Below, one piece after another: positions 23,601 through 34,810 of a stretch of DNA of 64,000 nucleotides. Location of the stretch: NCBI GenBank assembly GCA_027625915.1, contig JANTQA010000029.1, positions 8,618,001-8,682,000 of the forward strand, in the 5' to 3' direction. The notes below the pieces were generated by a model. It made no database searches, was not told the DNA's origin, and worked only from the letters and a program-made list of their open reading frames with translations. The translations under genes and the position numbers were made by a program. This stretch comes from Anaeramoeba flamelloides. Its lineage: Eukaryota; Metamonada; Anaeramoebidae. Within the stretch, counting starts at the first letter, position 1, and every line of letters starts with the position of its first letter.

Positions 23601-24189
23601 AGAGGGTTTCATACTAGAGACAGTTAATTGTTGATTTTTGTTGTGTGTCTGGTGATTTACTTTTTTTTTGGTCAATTCCATAATGTTAAATACAAAGGAA
23701 TTAGGTAAAATTTGAAAAAAAAACTGATGAAAAGTAATTTATCATATATTATACAAAGGTAGGAATTATTTGGTTTTAAAAAAATGAACCAATTAAAACA
23801 ATGAATGGGAAGATAGTCTTTTTTTAAATTTTTTAATTCGATCTTCAAATATAAGAAACCTCAAAATTTCTTGTTTGTAGAACTTTTAGTTTTTCTTTTG
23901 CATTGTGGTTTTGTTGTTAAAAAAATAGTATGGGGGTATGGTTACCTTTTAATTGAGAAATTTCTTCTTTATAAATCTTTTCTTTTACGTCATATTTTTC
24001 TCTTATCTCATTAATTTTCAAGTTACATTGTTTTTCTATTTTCTCTTGTGTTATCATTTTGATTTTTTTGATTATTTTATGATCAGTATTCATTTCAGAA
24101 GTGCTCGGTTTCTTTGTTAAATAATTGGTATTGGGGTTATTGATATTTTCAGAAATTATTATTTCTTGTTGAGGTTTTGAAAGTGACAT
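20065..24189 (-). CDS. Coiled-coil protein, two exons, frame broken at a poly(A) run
   Basis: Exon 1 is 24189-23946 (MSLSKPQQEI... to EEISQLK, phase 1, donor AAAAG|GTAAC). Exon 2 is 20913-20065 after acceptor AAATAG. G + AG makes Glu and the heptad pattern runs on unbroken (EEISQLK-EQLSYRINALENS). Residues about 50-170 form a charged coiled coil. The rest is K/N-rich with stretches such as MEILIRNDLGMKKSWSIADM. In exon 2 the two halves are in different frames either side of a 26-A run (20579-20604). One A fewer (or two more) would give a 363-residue protein, so a homopolymer length error is likely. No known domain; a bZIP was considered and not supported. Start choice is uncertain, because the frame is open 29 codons further upstream. 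Confidence 0.6.
20917..21600 (-). repeat. Family D repeat, copy 2
   Basis: Uninterrupted partner of the copy at 16540-18470. On the minus strand it ends ACCAAATACT plus a 24-A run, placed directly at the intron 3' splice site. Confidence 0.7.
22735..22990. repeat. Family F MITE, reversed copy in the intron
   Basis: Starts CTATCATTTTCCAATTAATA and ends with the inverse-like GGGAAAATAATAG; internal TTAACTTAGGATGTTTAATT matches the inverse of 29150-29180. Confidence 0.7.
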
Positions 24190-25403
24190 GTAAAAAAAAT
24201 ATTTTTTTATAAAAAAATGTTTAAAAAATGATAATATTTCAAATAAATCTGTTTTACTCTCTTTGATTCCCTTCAACTCCTCCCGTCTTTACTCCTCTAA
24301 ACAATTCTCATTTTAATTTTTTGTAAAAATTTAATACCTTTCAATTTACAATAATCTTAACTATAGTCCTCAAAAAAAAAGAAAAAAAAGAGGGGAAATT
24401 AAAATTCACTAATAATTTTCTTTTTGAAAAAGTTAAAATGGTTTTTCCAGAAAAGTTTAATAAATTAAAACGTTTTTGTCCCTAAAATTTGATCAAAAAG
24501 CTTTCTTTTGATCAGAATTGATCATTTTTTTTTCGAAAAATAATTCTTTACCAGTTGAGCAAAATGAATTTATCAAAAAATTTCATTCTGATCTTTGAAA
24601 TATCTTGAAGGAATCAAAAGTGTCAAAGTCAAAAAATATTAATTATTGAAAATTTATATTCTGAAAAAATAAATAGGCAATTAAAATAAAATATTGTTTT
24701 TGGACTATTCCTCTTGTATTTTGGAACTTTTAAAAATAATAAGTAATCGTGAATCGTACTTATTTCGCGGGTTATTTTTATCAACTCTGGTTTTATTGTT
24801 GAATTAAAAACACTTTTCGTGATGTTCAAAATTAGAAAGTCTAATAAAAATCAAAATGTCTTTTCAACAGAATAGATCTCTCATTGAATAAAAAGGGCTG
24901 ATTCAAATAGGATTCGAAAGAATGAATTTTTTTAAAGTTCATTTAGTTGTAATTAAAAAGAGATTTAGAAAATTGGTCTTTTTCTATTTTATCAAAATTT
25001 TTCATTATTTGTGTTAAAATGTCCAGATCAAAAAATAAGAAATTTGCAAAAAATTAAAAGCACAATTTTTTTGATCACTTTGTAAAATACCTCGAAATTT
25101 TGAAAATGAATCCCATACTAAACTTCAAGAAACAAATTATGGAGAAACAAATGTACATTTAATGAGGGTGTTTTCTGAGACTGTTTAAAAATTTATCATT
25201 TTTAACACCTTTTTAAATTTAAAATTCAAAAAATTAGAAATCTCAAAAATTAATCGAGAAAAAAATTGAAAATTAATATCTAATTTCTCGTGAGATTTCC
25301 TTTGATAATGAAATAAAAAAAAATAAATTTTAAAAATTACTCTGTTTTTCCCATTGTAAAAAATAGAGTTTTTTGTTTTTTTCATTAATTATCTGTTCAA
25401 TAC
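24190..25403. other. Upstream flank of the coiled-coil gene; nothing recognised
   Basis: AT-rich, promoter expected near 24190-24450. Short ORFs at 24629-24829 and 25185-25385 have no coding features. Confidence 0.45.
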
Positions 25404-25638
25404 TGATAAATTCTAAGAAAGTTCAAAAAATTTTTAATTCAATTTATATTTTTATAAATCTTCAAACTGTTTCTTATCAAACAGTCAAGGACAAAGAATT
25501 TTTTGAAGTACAACTAATTTTATAGAGTTTCTTAACACTTGACTTAATAAAATGCTTTAATCAAAGCTTTAGTTTACAAATTTCAAAAAGGAAAATCAAG
25601 TAAAAATTTTCCAAAAATAAATTACAATTTATTAGTAT
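25404..25638. repeat. Family C MITE
   Basis: TA + CTGATAAATTC at the left and AATTTATTAG + TA at the right; 235 bp. Confidence 0.75.
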
Positions 25639-25699
25639 TTTACCCTAAAAATTTGGAAACTGAGATCATTTATTTTTTTTTAAACATAGTTTTACTTAA

Positions 25700-26250
25700 G
25701 GTTTACAATCCCTGAAACTGGAAAAAAGATTATCTTGTATTGGGTGTGTCAACTTGTTATTTTGGTTCTTAGCTGATCGATCCACAACTAAGTTTGGATC
25801 GTATAGGTGGTTGAAAAAGGCTATTTTTGTGATTTTATTGTTTTTTTTTCCGAAATCCAGATTGATGAGTCTAAGATTAATTGATTGGAAGGTATTGAAT
25901 TGAAAGTGTTAATTTTTGGGTTGTCAATTGAAATTATCATTTTCCTATTACAGAGTTAGGAGTAAATAAAAAAAATTTTTTTACTAGCATCAAATAATAC
26001 AAAGCGTAAATAAAAATTTCAATATAGAAAACAAAAAACTCAATTACTAATTAAATATCTTCCAATCAATTAATCTTAGACTCATCAATTCGGATTTCGG
26101 AAAAAAAAACAATAAAATCACAAAAATAGCCTTTTTCAACCACCTATACGATCCAAACTTAGTTGTGGATCGATCAGCTAAGAACCAAAATAACAAGTTG
26201 ACACACCCAATACAAGATAATCTTTTTTCCAGTTTCAGGGATTGTAAACC
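25700..26250. repeat. TTAA-flanked foldback element, unit 1 (551 bp)
   Basis: Arms of about 210 bp (GGTTTACAATCCCTGAAACT inward to CCAATCAATTAATC) are nearly identical inverted copies around a ~120 bp centre. TTAA lies exactly outside each end (25696-25699, 26251-26254). TTAA targets are typical of piggyBac-type transposition. No ORF; needs an enzyme from elsewhere. Confidence 0.85.
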
Positions 26251-26254
26251 TTAA

Positions 26255-26794
26255 GGGTTATAATCCCTGGAACGGAAAAAAAGATTGTTATGTATTAGGT
26301 GTAAAGCCATATTATTTTGGTTCTTAGTTGATCGATCTTGAGCTTGGTATGGGTTTTAATAGTGGTTCAAAAATACAATTTATTCTTTTTTTCGAAATCT
26401 GAATTTTTTAGTAAAAGATTAATGGGATAGAAATTAAGTATTATAAAAAAGTGGTTTGTGGGTGTTGATTGGAATTTTTTATTTTGTTTGGTATAATTTT
26501 GAAGCTTTTAAAGAATATTTTTTTTCTTTTACTTAAATTAAGTAAAAGGAAAAATGTTTCTTCTACAACCCAAAAATCAAAATTTATTCTTAAACACCTA
26601 CAATTCAGATAATCTTAATTACAATCTTCAATTCGGATTTCAGAAAAAAAAAAGATAAATTGTTAAAAAATACCATTTTAAATCACTATTAAAACCCATA
26701 TCAAGCTCAAGATCGATCAGCTAAGAACCAAAATAATATGGCTTTACACCTATTACATAACAATTTTGTTTTCTGGTTTCAGGGATCATAAACC
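26255..26794. repeat. TTAA-flanked foldback element, unit 2 (540 bp)
   Basis: Second, diverged member of the same family, head-to-tail with unit 1 and sharing its TTAA. Ends GGTTATAATCCCTGG and the inverse of GGTTTATGATCCCTGA; the right flank is TTGA, probably decayed TTAA. The block TTTTGGTTCTTAG(C/T)TGATCGATC is kept in both units. Confidence 0.8.
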
Positions 26795-27639
26795 TTGACA
26801 AGTGTTAAAATTTTATAATATTACGTATCACATTTAATTGAAAATAAACTCTTCAAATCATTTCTTTGAATTAATAAATTGAAATTTATATATATATATA
26901 TATATATATAAGGGTTTTTTGAGATCCTAGTATGCGATTATAGCAAAATAATTATCTTTTCCTAATATATTAGTGTGAAAACTACGGGAAATAATTTGAT
27001 TTTGTTAATTATTGTAGATTTTAAAAAATCCACATTATACAAAAGTAGTCTATCTTGAAATCTAACTCTATTAATCATTATCCAAAATAATAAAATAAAA
27101 AATTGAGATTGGTCCTATCTGTGTATAATATATTCACATACAAAGCAAAAAATGTTAATCCAAAATAATTAAAAGATTGATAAAGTAAAAATATAAAAAA
27201 GTTATTTATTTATTGATCTTAGATTTAATATTAGTTAATTCCCTTTTTTTCACTTGATTTTATTTTTAATTCCAATTCTTAATATTTTTTCATTAATAAA
27301 TAAGTTACTATTTTTCAATATATTTTCAAAATATATTGATTTCCAGAAAAATTCAATTTTTCCAATTATTATTTATATAAAGAAAATATGATACTTTTCC
27401 AATACCCATTTATCATAAATAGATTTACTGGATTTATTTATTTACTTGAAAAAATATTTCTTTACTATTAATTTGACTACTAAAATAATTTTGAATCGTT
27501 ATTTCAAATATTTTTAATTCTCAAAAAGGTGTACCTTTTATAAATAAAACTAATTAAAAGGTTTTGAATTACCATTAAATTCAATTTAAAAAAACAATAA
27601 TCTTATTTAATGAATTCTAAAAGAAATATTTAATTAGAG
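26795..27639. other. AT-rich spacer with TA microsatellite
   Basis: A (TA)n run is at 26888-26910. Nothing else recognised. Confidence 0.45.
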
Positions 27640-28680
27640 CCCTCATTGATTGAATTATTTGTAATTATTTCTAAATTGCAATACTCACAAACCAAAAAAA
27701 TAAATATTTATTAATACTAATCGATCAAGATGGCGTTACAAGTATTGGAGTGATTAAATATTGTTCAGGGTTGACTGTTTTAGATTAATTAATTGGCTAA
27801 GTAGAGTATTTTGAAGTGATTAAATATGTGTATTCTAATTCAAAGAATTTCTAGAATCTTGTCTTGTTAAAAAGCTATTAGTAAAAATTTAAAAAATCAA
27901 TTATGTTTTCTTACAATAAAATGAAGAGTCTAATAATAAACAAATAAAAATAAGAAAAAAGTAAAGAAATAAAAAAAATAAGAATTTAAATTATGAATGG
28001 ATGGAGAAAACTTGTAGTTATTCGAATATAGTTGAATTTGAATGTTTAGGGGTTATTTGAATCGATTTCCTTTTCCCTAATAGTGTGTTGATTTATATCC
28101 ATGAAAGGTATTCTAATATGATTTCATAGATTTCTTTTTTATTCTTTTTCATCGAAAACCCATGTATATCCTCTTTGGCAATAATATTGGAGTGAAAAAT
28201 CCTTGATTTTTTTGAAATAATTTTTATAATGTCTAATAGTTGTTTTATTCTTTCTTACCTATCGGTATGAAATAATCTACATCTTCAATTTTTCTTTTAC
28301 AGTATGGGCATATTATGGATTTTAGTCCTTTTTCCCATCTGTGTGTGTGTATCTATTGAGACCAATTGTGAAGGATTATATTGTGAATAGACTTGTTGAA
28401 ATTTTGGAGAGAGCATAACAAAAGTATGAACTAGTAATTTATTGAAAATATAGTCAGAATATTGATCGATCAAATGGTTAGATACTGTCGACTAATTTTA
28501 TATGAGTTTTTCTGTCTTGACGAACACAACTTTAACATAATATCTAAAGTTCAAAAAAAAAAAACATTGATTGAACGAAATAGGTTACATAAATTGAAGA
28601 ACCAAAAGAAAAACAAAAAACAAAAACATAAAAAAATTATTTTTATATTTTGAGAAAAAGCAAAATTATTTCCAATTTGA
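27640..28680. repeat. Family H copy split by a decayed coding fragment
   Basis: 27640-27725 (GCAATACTCACAAACC) and 28395-28680 (AATTTTGGAGAGAGCA, TATTGATCGATCAAA) match adjacent stretches of the reversed H copy at 48660-49260, where they are contiguous. About 670 bp were inserted between them. Confidence 0.6.
27730..28392 (-). pseudogene. Decayed coding remnant with zinc-knuckle-like CPYC motif, possibly LINE
   Basis: On the minus strand near 28340-28260 one frame reads KSIICPYCKRKIEDVDYF, preceded by RWEKG. This resembles the zinc-knuckle region after the reverse transcriptase of some LINEs (CPxC...E..DHF). Nearby stretches also look like former coding sequence. The piece is short, clearly broken in several places and lacks any reverse transcriptase core, so the family call is tentative. 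It sits inside a family H repeat. Confidence 0.35.
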
Positions 28681-29030
28681 ATGAAAGTGTATTATTGTGA
28701 TTCTTTTTACAGTATTTGCTATATCTAAAAATTTTAAATTTTGGTATAGAAAACTTGAAAAAAGTTTGAAAAAAATCCTCACTTAATTAAAATAGCATAA
28801 ATACAAAAATCATTTTTAATTTTTAAAAGAAAATTCTAGTACTATTTGATAAATCAGAATTTTTAGAAATATTTGAACCATGAGTTGAATGGGTCTGGGT
28901 AAAAAAGGAATTTGTTTAATAATATACTGGCAGATTTGTATGAATCATTAAAGAGTATTTGCCTTTAATAACAACATACTATATTTTTAGACTTAAAGTT
29001 ATAGGTGTTTGTCCATTAAATTTTCAATTA

Positions 29031-29287
29031 CTCTAATTTTCTAATTAAAAAATGAAAATTTTTATTTCACATTGGAAAATATTTTTCTAGTTTCTAAGCT
29101 GAAGTAAAACCTAAAATTATTACAACATCATTTAGAAAAATGATATTTTAGGACAATAAATTAAACATCCTTAGTTAACTCTAAGACAAAATTTTTACTC
29201 TTCTAATTTGATTTTAGCAGTTATAATTAATATATTCATTTTGGAACTTGAAATAAAAAGTTTCATTTATTAATTGGAAAATAACAG
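29031..29287. repeat. Family F MITE (257 bp)
   Basis: TA + CTCTAATTTTCTAATTAAAA at the left and TTAATTGGAAAATAACAG + TA at the right. Confidence 0.75.
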
Positions 29288-29289
29288 TA

Positions 29290-29760
29290 CAGTGGTCTAA
29301 ATTATCCATGTGATTTATTTTAACCCATTACTAAAATTTAAGTCATGTAAAAAATATTGGCTGACTCTAGGAAATAAAAGAAAAAAATCAATGGGGTGAC
29401 AACAATATATAAACAAGAAATAGTGTTCTTTAAATAAATTTTAAAAAAGAATTATGAAGATATAGAAAACTTAATATGTAATTATTTGACAAAAAAATGA
29501 GCATAATTTCAATTTTGAGAATTTTGATAAACAAACAATTTTCTCTCAGAAATTATGACCAAATTTTTGTAATAAAAGTATTTTTTATTTATGAGTCATT
29601 TTGATTAATCAAAGATCTAACATCAAAAGTAAATTTAAATCCTAATCAAGAATATACTTATGTCTTCCTATCTTCAAATACCCAAGTCTGAAAAAAAAAC
29701 TAAAGTTAAAATTTTAGTAATTGGTTCAAGGTTGTCAACACGGGTTATTTTACACCACTG
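29290..29760. repeat. TA-flanked TIR element (471 bp)
   Basis: Ends CAGTGGTCTAAATTATCC and inverse of CAGTGGTGTAAAATAACC; TA outside at 29288-29289 and 29761-29762. It shares its left TA with the right TA of the family F element, a back-to-back insertion. Confidence 0.75.
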
Positions 29761-30075
29761 TATATTTAAAAATGATTGATCATTACTCTGAGGATGAAAA
29801 GGGATTGGTTATGAAGTTAAATTGAATCTTTGATAAAATAGTGACTCTGTCATCATCAAAAAAAAATCAAAAAATAAAGGAGAAAGTAATAATGGTGCCT
29901 TAAAAAAAAAAAAAAAGATATTGATCCTAAAAGATCAAAATTTTATTTTAATAGTGAAAATATGAGGAGTATTTACAACTGGTAAACGGGCCAGGTTGTT
30001 AATTGTGTATTGTATATCCAAACTAAGCCCAAAAAAAAATTTTGCACGGTTTTTTTTTTTTACAACTCAATATTT
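29761..30075. other. 3' flank of the phosphatase gene
   Basis: AT-rich; no feature beyond probable 3' UTR of the minus-strand gene. Confidence 0.4.
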
Positions 30076-30624
30076 TTAATTTTCTTTTTCTTTTTCTTCA
30101 TCTGCAAACAATTCCTTTTCATAATTTTGAAGGATTTTTTGGAACCCGCGATTAGGTTGAACTGCTTTTCTCTTATTTTTAACAAAGCGATAAGTTTCTT
30201 CAAAGTTCTTTTTTTGGGTTTTCATGAGGTAGGAAATAACAATAGTCGCACTTCTTGAGGCACCTTGCCAACAATTTACAAGTACTTTCCCATTTTCGAG
30301 AGCCTGATCAATGAATTGATGGCTTTCCACAAAAAACTTATCAATTGGAAATATTTCAATGTCCAGGCACTTGCATTGCTTTTCGATCGCCCAATCGTAC
30401 CCAAGAGGATCAAAGAAGAAGTTTAAGATATGGGTAATACCAAGCTTTTTCAATTCTTTTTCATTTTCTGCAGCTTGGTATGAGCCTAAATAGATACCTG
30501 GTATTATTTCCATTGGTATGTCATCTTTTGTTTTGTCTTCAACAAAAAAATCTAATTTACGAACAACTGTTTCAGTTGTTTCGAGTTTTGATTTTTGGTT
30601 TTGGATTTGTTCTAAAAAAGTCAT
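30076..30624 (-). CDS. Dual-specificity phosphatase-like protein, 182 aa, Asn in place of signature His
   Basis: Single-exon gene. The domain runs from about residue 37 to 172: IPGIYLGSYQAAENEKELKK (typical opening strand of small DUSPs), ITHILNF, Asp95 in FPIDKFF (position of the general acid loop), then the phosphate-binding loop VNCWQGASRSA (Cys118 to Arg124, the C-x5-R signature) and the family tail SYLMKTQKKNFEETYRFVK...QPNRGF. The family signature is HCxxGxSRS; here the His is Asn117. Cys and Arg remain, so catalysis is possible but the Cys pKa may be changed. The size is normal for an atypical DUSP. The C-terminus is acidic (ADEEKEKEN). Substrate unknown. Start at 30624 is the only ATG upstream of the domain. 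Confidence 0.93.
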   Translation of the reverse strand: MTFLEQIQNQKSKLETTETVVRKLDFFVEDKTKDDIPMEIIPGIYLGSYQAAENEKELKKLGITHILNFFFDPLGYDWAIEKQCKCLDIEIFPIDKFFVESHQFIDQALENGKVLVNCWQGASRSATIVISYLMKTQKKNFEETYRFVKNKRKAVQPNRGFQKILQNYEKELFADEEKEKEN

Positions 30625-31466
30625 ATATTCTGATTGAAAGAAAAAAATGATTTTTTAATTGAAGAAAGTTTTTTTTAATTCAATAGAACCTTGTGGTGAA
30701 TTTTTTAATATTCTACAATTTACAGCATTGCTTTTCAGAGTTTATATGCTGTTTTCATAGTTTTTTAAAAATGTTTTAAAATTTAGAGTTAACTTTTGAG
30801 ATTTTCAAATCCAGACTTATTGGTGACCAAAAAACACTAGAACTTTGAAATTTGTTCTTTTTTCACACAAATTTTCAATTAATAATTTGTCTTTTAGAAA
30901 AATAAAAGTGACCGATAAATCTTGTTCAAATCTCACCACAACTTAACTTTTATTAGAGGTTGAGTTAAGTGAACCTTCACATATAGTTAATAAACATTTA
31001 AAAATAATTTGTAAGATTAATTGTTTTTGGGAAAGTCGAAATATTTCAAATTTTAGAACTTTATTTTGAAAAAAACAAAAGATTTTTTATTCCAATAACT
31101 TTACTGAATTCCATAAAAATATCAATGTAAATTTAAAAAAGTTTTTTTTGATTTCAAAATCACCAAGATCTTGATTGTATAGATCCTAGTCATATATTAT
31201 TTTGCATCTTGTGTAAAATCCATATTATTTCAAAATAAAGATCATTTCTTGTGGTCTGCAAAGATTTTATTATCCAAACTTCTTCAAGGAGGATGGCAAA
31301 TTTATTAGGAAAAAAAGTTTTGTCAAATTATAAAATTTGCAAAAAAAAACTAATTTTTAAAAAATTTCTTGCTACAACCTGAATTCAAGTCAATAAATAT
31401 GTTGGTGTTCTCAAAGTTGTATCAAAAGAACAGGATATTTGGAAAGTTCTTAATCTTTCAGGACCA
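30625..31466. other. Upstream flank of the phosphatase gene
   Basis: AT-rich; no motif or gene recognised. Confidence 0.4.
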
Positions 31467-31700
31467 CTGATAAATTCATACTAATATCTGAAAATTTTTA
31501 CTTTATTTTCTATATTATAACTTTTTTAACTCTAGCTTTGTTATAAAGTATGTTATCACTTTATATGTTTAGAAAGTTCTAAAATTGATTTGGTTGTAAA
31601 TGGTTCTTTCTCTGGAATAGTCTTAAAAGTTGAGAGACACAGATTGTACCAAAATTGAAATTGAATTAAAAATTTTGTTAAATTTTATTAACTTTATCAG
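31467..31700. repeat. Family C MITE
   Basis: Starts CTGATAAATTCATAC, ends ACTTTATCAG + TA; internal GATTTGGTTGTAAATGGTTC matches 8300-8325. Confidence 0.65.
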
Positions 31701-31702
31701 TA

Positions 31703-33180
31703 ATGTTTGACCAAATAATTGTTGAATTTCAAAATATATGTCAATAAAAATGATTTAAAAGAATCTCAAAGCAAGGAAATTCAAAAGATTACAATTTTTA
31801 GGATTTTGTTTCTGGTTTTTGGCTAAAGGATAAATTATCAAAAAATAAAAATAAAATGTAAACTTTTTCTAAGATCTCATATCTTGACTTTCTTTTAAAA
31901 AGAAAAAATATCAAATGAGAAATGTAATGCTCATTTACAATAAAGATCAGAAAGTTCTTAAAATCCTAATTTCTTACGATTCTGAAAGTATTTAATAGTA
32001 ATTAAAAGGGAAAATTTAGAGTAATGTTTCTCATTGGAAGATTATAGAAAAGCTTATAAGAGGAAAATGTATTGTTTTACCTGAAATTTTTTTTTTAATT
32101 CAACTTGGAAAAGATTAGGGAGGCTCTATCAAAGTAATTTAAACATTTTATTTCAAAAGAAAAAAAAATACCAAAAGATTTTGTAAAAAATTAATTTTAG
32201 ATTTCAGCTAAGAAAAAATAATAATAATATTTAAAATATTCTTTTAAAATAAAAAATAATCTAATATAAAATAAATTAAATTCCTAACTCTTCAGTATAT
32301 ATTTTACAAAATTATTTATTATTATATTTTTTTTTTTTTTTTGATGAAAGAAGTGTAAATTGCAATCTAAATGTCCTTTTACTTAAATTTCCCGAAAGGT
32401 AATTTAATTCTAAAATCATAGATTTCAAGATCGTTCAAGGGAAAGATATACCCAAATTTTTCTCTGTTTAAAAAGCAAAAGTAAAAAATAAAAAAGAAAA
32501 AAAGGAAAAAAGGAAAAAAAAAAAAAAAAAACATTTAAATACAGTTTATAAGTAATTAGTAAAAATTCAAAAATAGAAAAAAAAAAAAAAAAAAAGGGTT
32601 ATCTTTAATTAAGGATTCCCAAAATAACAGCCACGATACTTTTGGTTGAATTTAATAATTAAATAATTGATAATGATAATTCACTTGGGGGTCGTTATTA
32701 TTATAAATTCCATATTTTTTATGTTTTTTGATCTTATTTATTTTAAACCTTTGGTCATTTTTATCCTTTGATTTTCTTTTTTTATATTTTCAAGTTACAA
32801 ATACTTTTATGTTTCAGTGTAACCAAGTATTGGCAAGTAATCACTTAATTCTTATCATTTGTAATTCTTCTTCCCAATATAAAGAATATTTATCCAAGGA
32901 TAAAATGGAAAAAAATCAAAATCTTTTATTATGATTTCAAATAATTTATTATTGTTATTGAATGTGTTTAAATTACACTCAAGAAGTCACATTATTTAAA
33001 TTTCTATTTATAATTTTACCTTAAAATCAATATTTAACAATTTTTTCAGAAAAAGGAGAGATTAAATTGTTTTTACAGTGTCAAAATAAAAAAAAAAATT
33101 CACAAAATTTAATAAAATAAAAGAAAAAAAATAAAACCGAATATATATAGATAAAGAGAAAAAAATATATAGAGAAAAAA
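31703..33180. other. AT-rich spacer
   Basis: Poly-A/T runs (for example 32518-32531, 32579-32595). No gene supported; the ORF at 32728-32934 lacks coding features. Confidence 0.45.
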
Positions 33181-33502
33181 AAATTCACTTTTAAGCACAC
33201 AAAATTTCAACAATATTTAATGAAAGAAAAAAAAATCTCAAATAACTACACAAATTTTGTATTGGGTCAAATACAGAGTTAATAAAAAAATTCCAAATTA
33301 ATGCACAATCAATTCTAGTTTTAAGCTACAAACTTTCAATGAAAATTAAGGAAACAAAAAAAAATCTCAAATTAAGGCACAAAATTCAGATTCTAATTTA
33401 ATAATAAGTAAAAAATTTTCAAATTAATTTGCCTTAATTTGAGATTTTTTATTGTACCTTAATTTTCATTGAAAGTTTGTACCTTAAAAGTGGAACTGAT
33501 TG
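33181..33502. repeat. Family B MITEs: one degraded, one clear
   Basis: 33306-33502 is a family B element with strong inverted arms (TACAAACTTTCAATGAAAAT and its inverse) and TA at the right. 33181-33300 carries decayed family B sequence (TTCACTTTTAAGCACAC, AATCTCAAAT). Confidence 0.7.
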
Positions 33503-33504
33503 TA

Positions 33505-34810
33505 TTATATTATCTAATAATTTTAAAATGTTTTCGACATTTATTTCTAGAATTATTTATGAACAAGTTTAATCTAAAATAATTAGTTTAGATTTTTATT
33601 TAATAATTTTATGTTATGTATTTCCAAATTTATATTTTAGTTATTTTTTTTTTTTAAGAATTAAAAATTTTTTGATATCATTTCAAAAAACAAGAATTTT
33701 GATTAATTTTCTTTTTGGGTTTATTCTATCTTTTGTAAATTGATAATCAGGATGGGTCTATTTTTGTTTTTTTTTTCGTATATTCTTTGCAAATGTGGAA
33801 TAATTTTTCAAAAATTTTATTACTTTTTTTATTAATTGAAACATCAAATGAGTTAAATTATTTTTAAATTGGATTAAATATTACTAATCTATAAAATAAT
33901 TGGATAGTGTTTATTGGTTTAAAATTTGTAAATGAACAAAGTGATCTTGTATTTTTAAATTCAAAAAATCATTTTTATTTTAAAACATTATTTTTTATTA
34001 CTTTCTTGATGTTTTTTTAATTTATTTCTTTATCAAACCAAAGACCTAAATTTTTGAAATTTATTTAGTTTATTTGGTTGATTTTTAGTGTTTTTTCAGT
34101 ATTTTGGTACATTCCAAATTCTTGAATAATTTTTTATATAATTATGAAAATTTTATACTAATTTTTGAAATATGTAGTTCTAATATTTAAATTCAAGTTA
34201 TCTGTAAAATATTTTCAATCTTTTACTGATTTTTACTTTTTTCTATATAAAAATAGCTTTTAAATCCAAATAATATAGGTGACAAAAGGAATATCCTTTT
34301 TAACACTACAAGAATAGCACAATCTCTAAAAATACTTTCAAGACTTTTTCAAACTTTCAAACTGGCAGTCTGCAAGATTTCAATCTACTGGTATATATTC
34401 ATATTTTTTCAAATTTCAAATACTTGATACAAAGATTTTTAATTTCCAAAAAAGGGTAAAAAATAATAATTTTTATAAAAAGAACATTTAGAAATTTATT
34501 TGAAATTTTTGAAAAGGCATCTAAATTGAAAAAATTTGTTTACTTTGAAAACTTGATTCTAATTTTATCAAAAAAGAAAAGTGGAAAGTTGTTTTAATTC
34601 CAAGTTTTTTAAAATTTCATATTCCAAAACCTTTAAAATAGAATGTTGTTGAATTTTGATCTTGTAAATTTCTTTCAATATTAGGAACACTTTCAAAAAA
34701 ACAAATTATTCTGAATTAAAAAAAGTGACAACAATTTTTGTTTACTTCCTTTACTTGAAAAAGTCATTTTTTAATTATTTTTTCCACTTTTGTTTGAAAT
34801 TAGAAGTAAA
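33505..34810. other. Upstream region of the Trx-UBX gene
   Basis: AT-rich, no repeat or gene recognised. Promoter expected near 34600-34810 but no motif is evident. Confidence 0.4.

Larger units (their letters stand above)
20914..23945 (-). other. 3,032 bp intron of the coiled-coil gene
   Basis: Donor GTAAC at 23945 and acceptor TAG at 20914, phase-consistent. Just before the acceptor, on the minus strand, lies TACTAA followed by 24 A, which is the end of a family D repeat copy. The intron also holds a family F MITE (22735-22990). No exon seen within. Confidence 0.6.
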
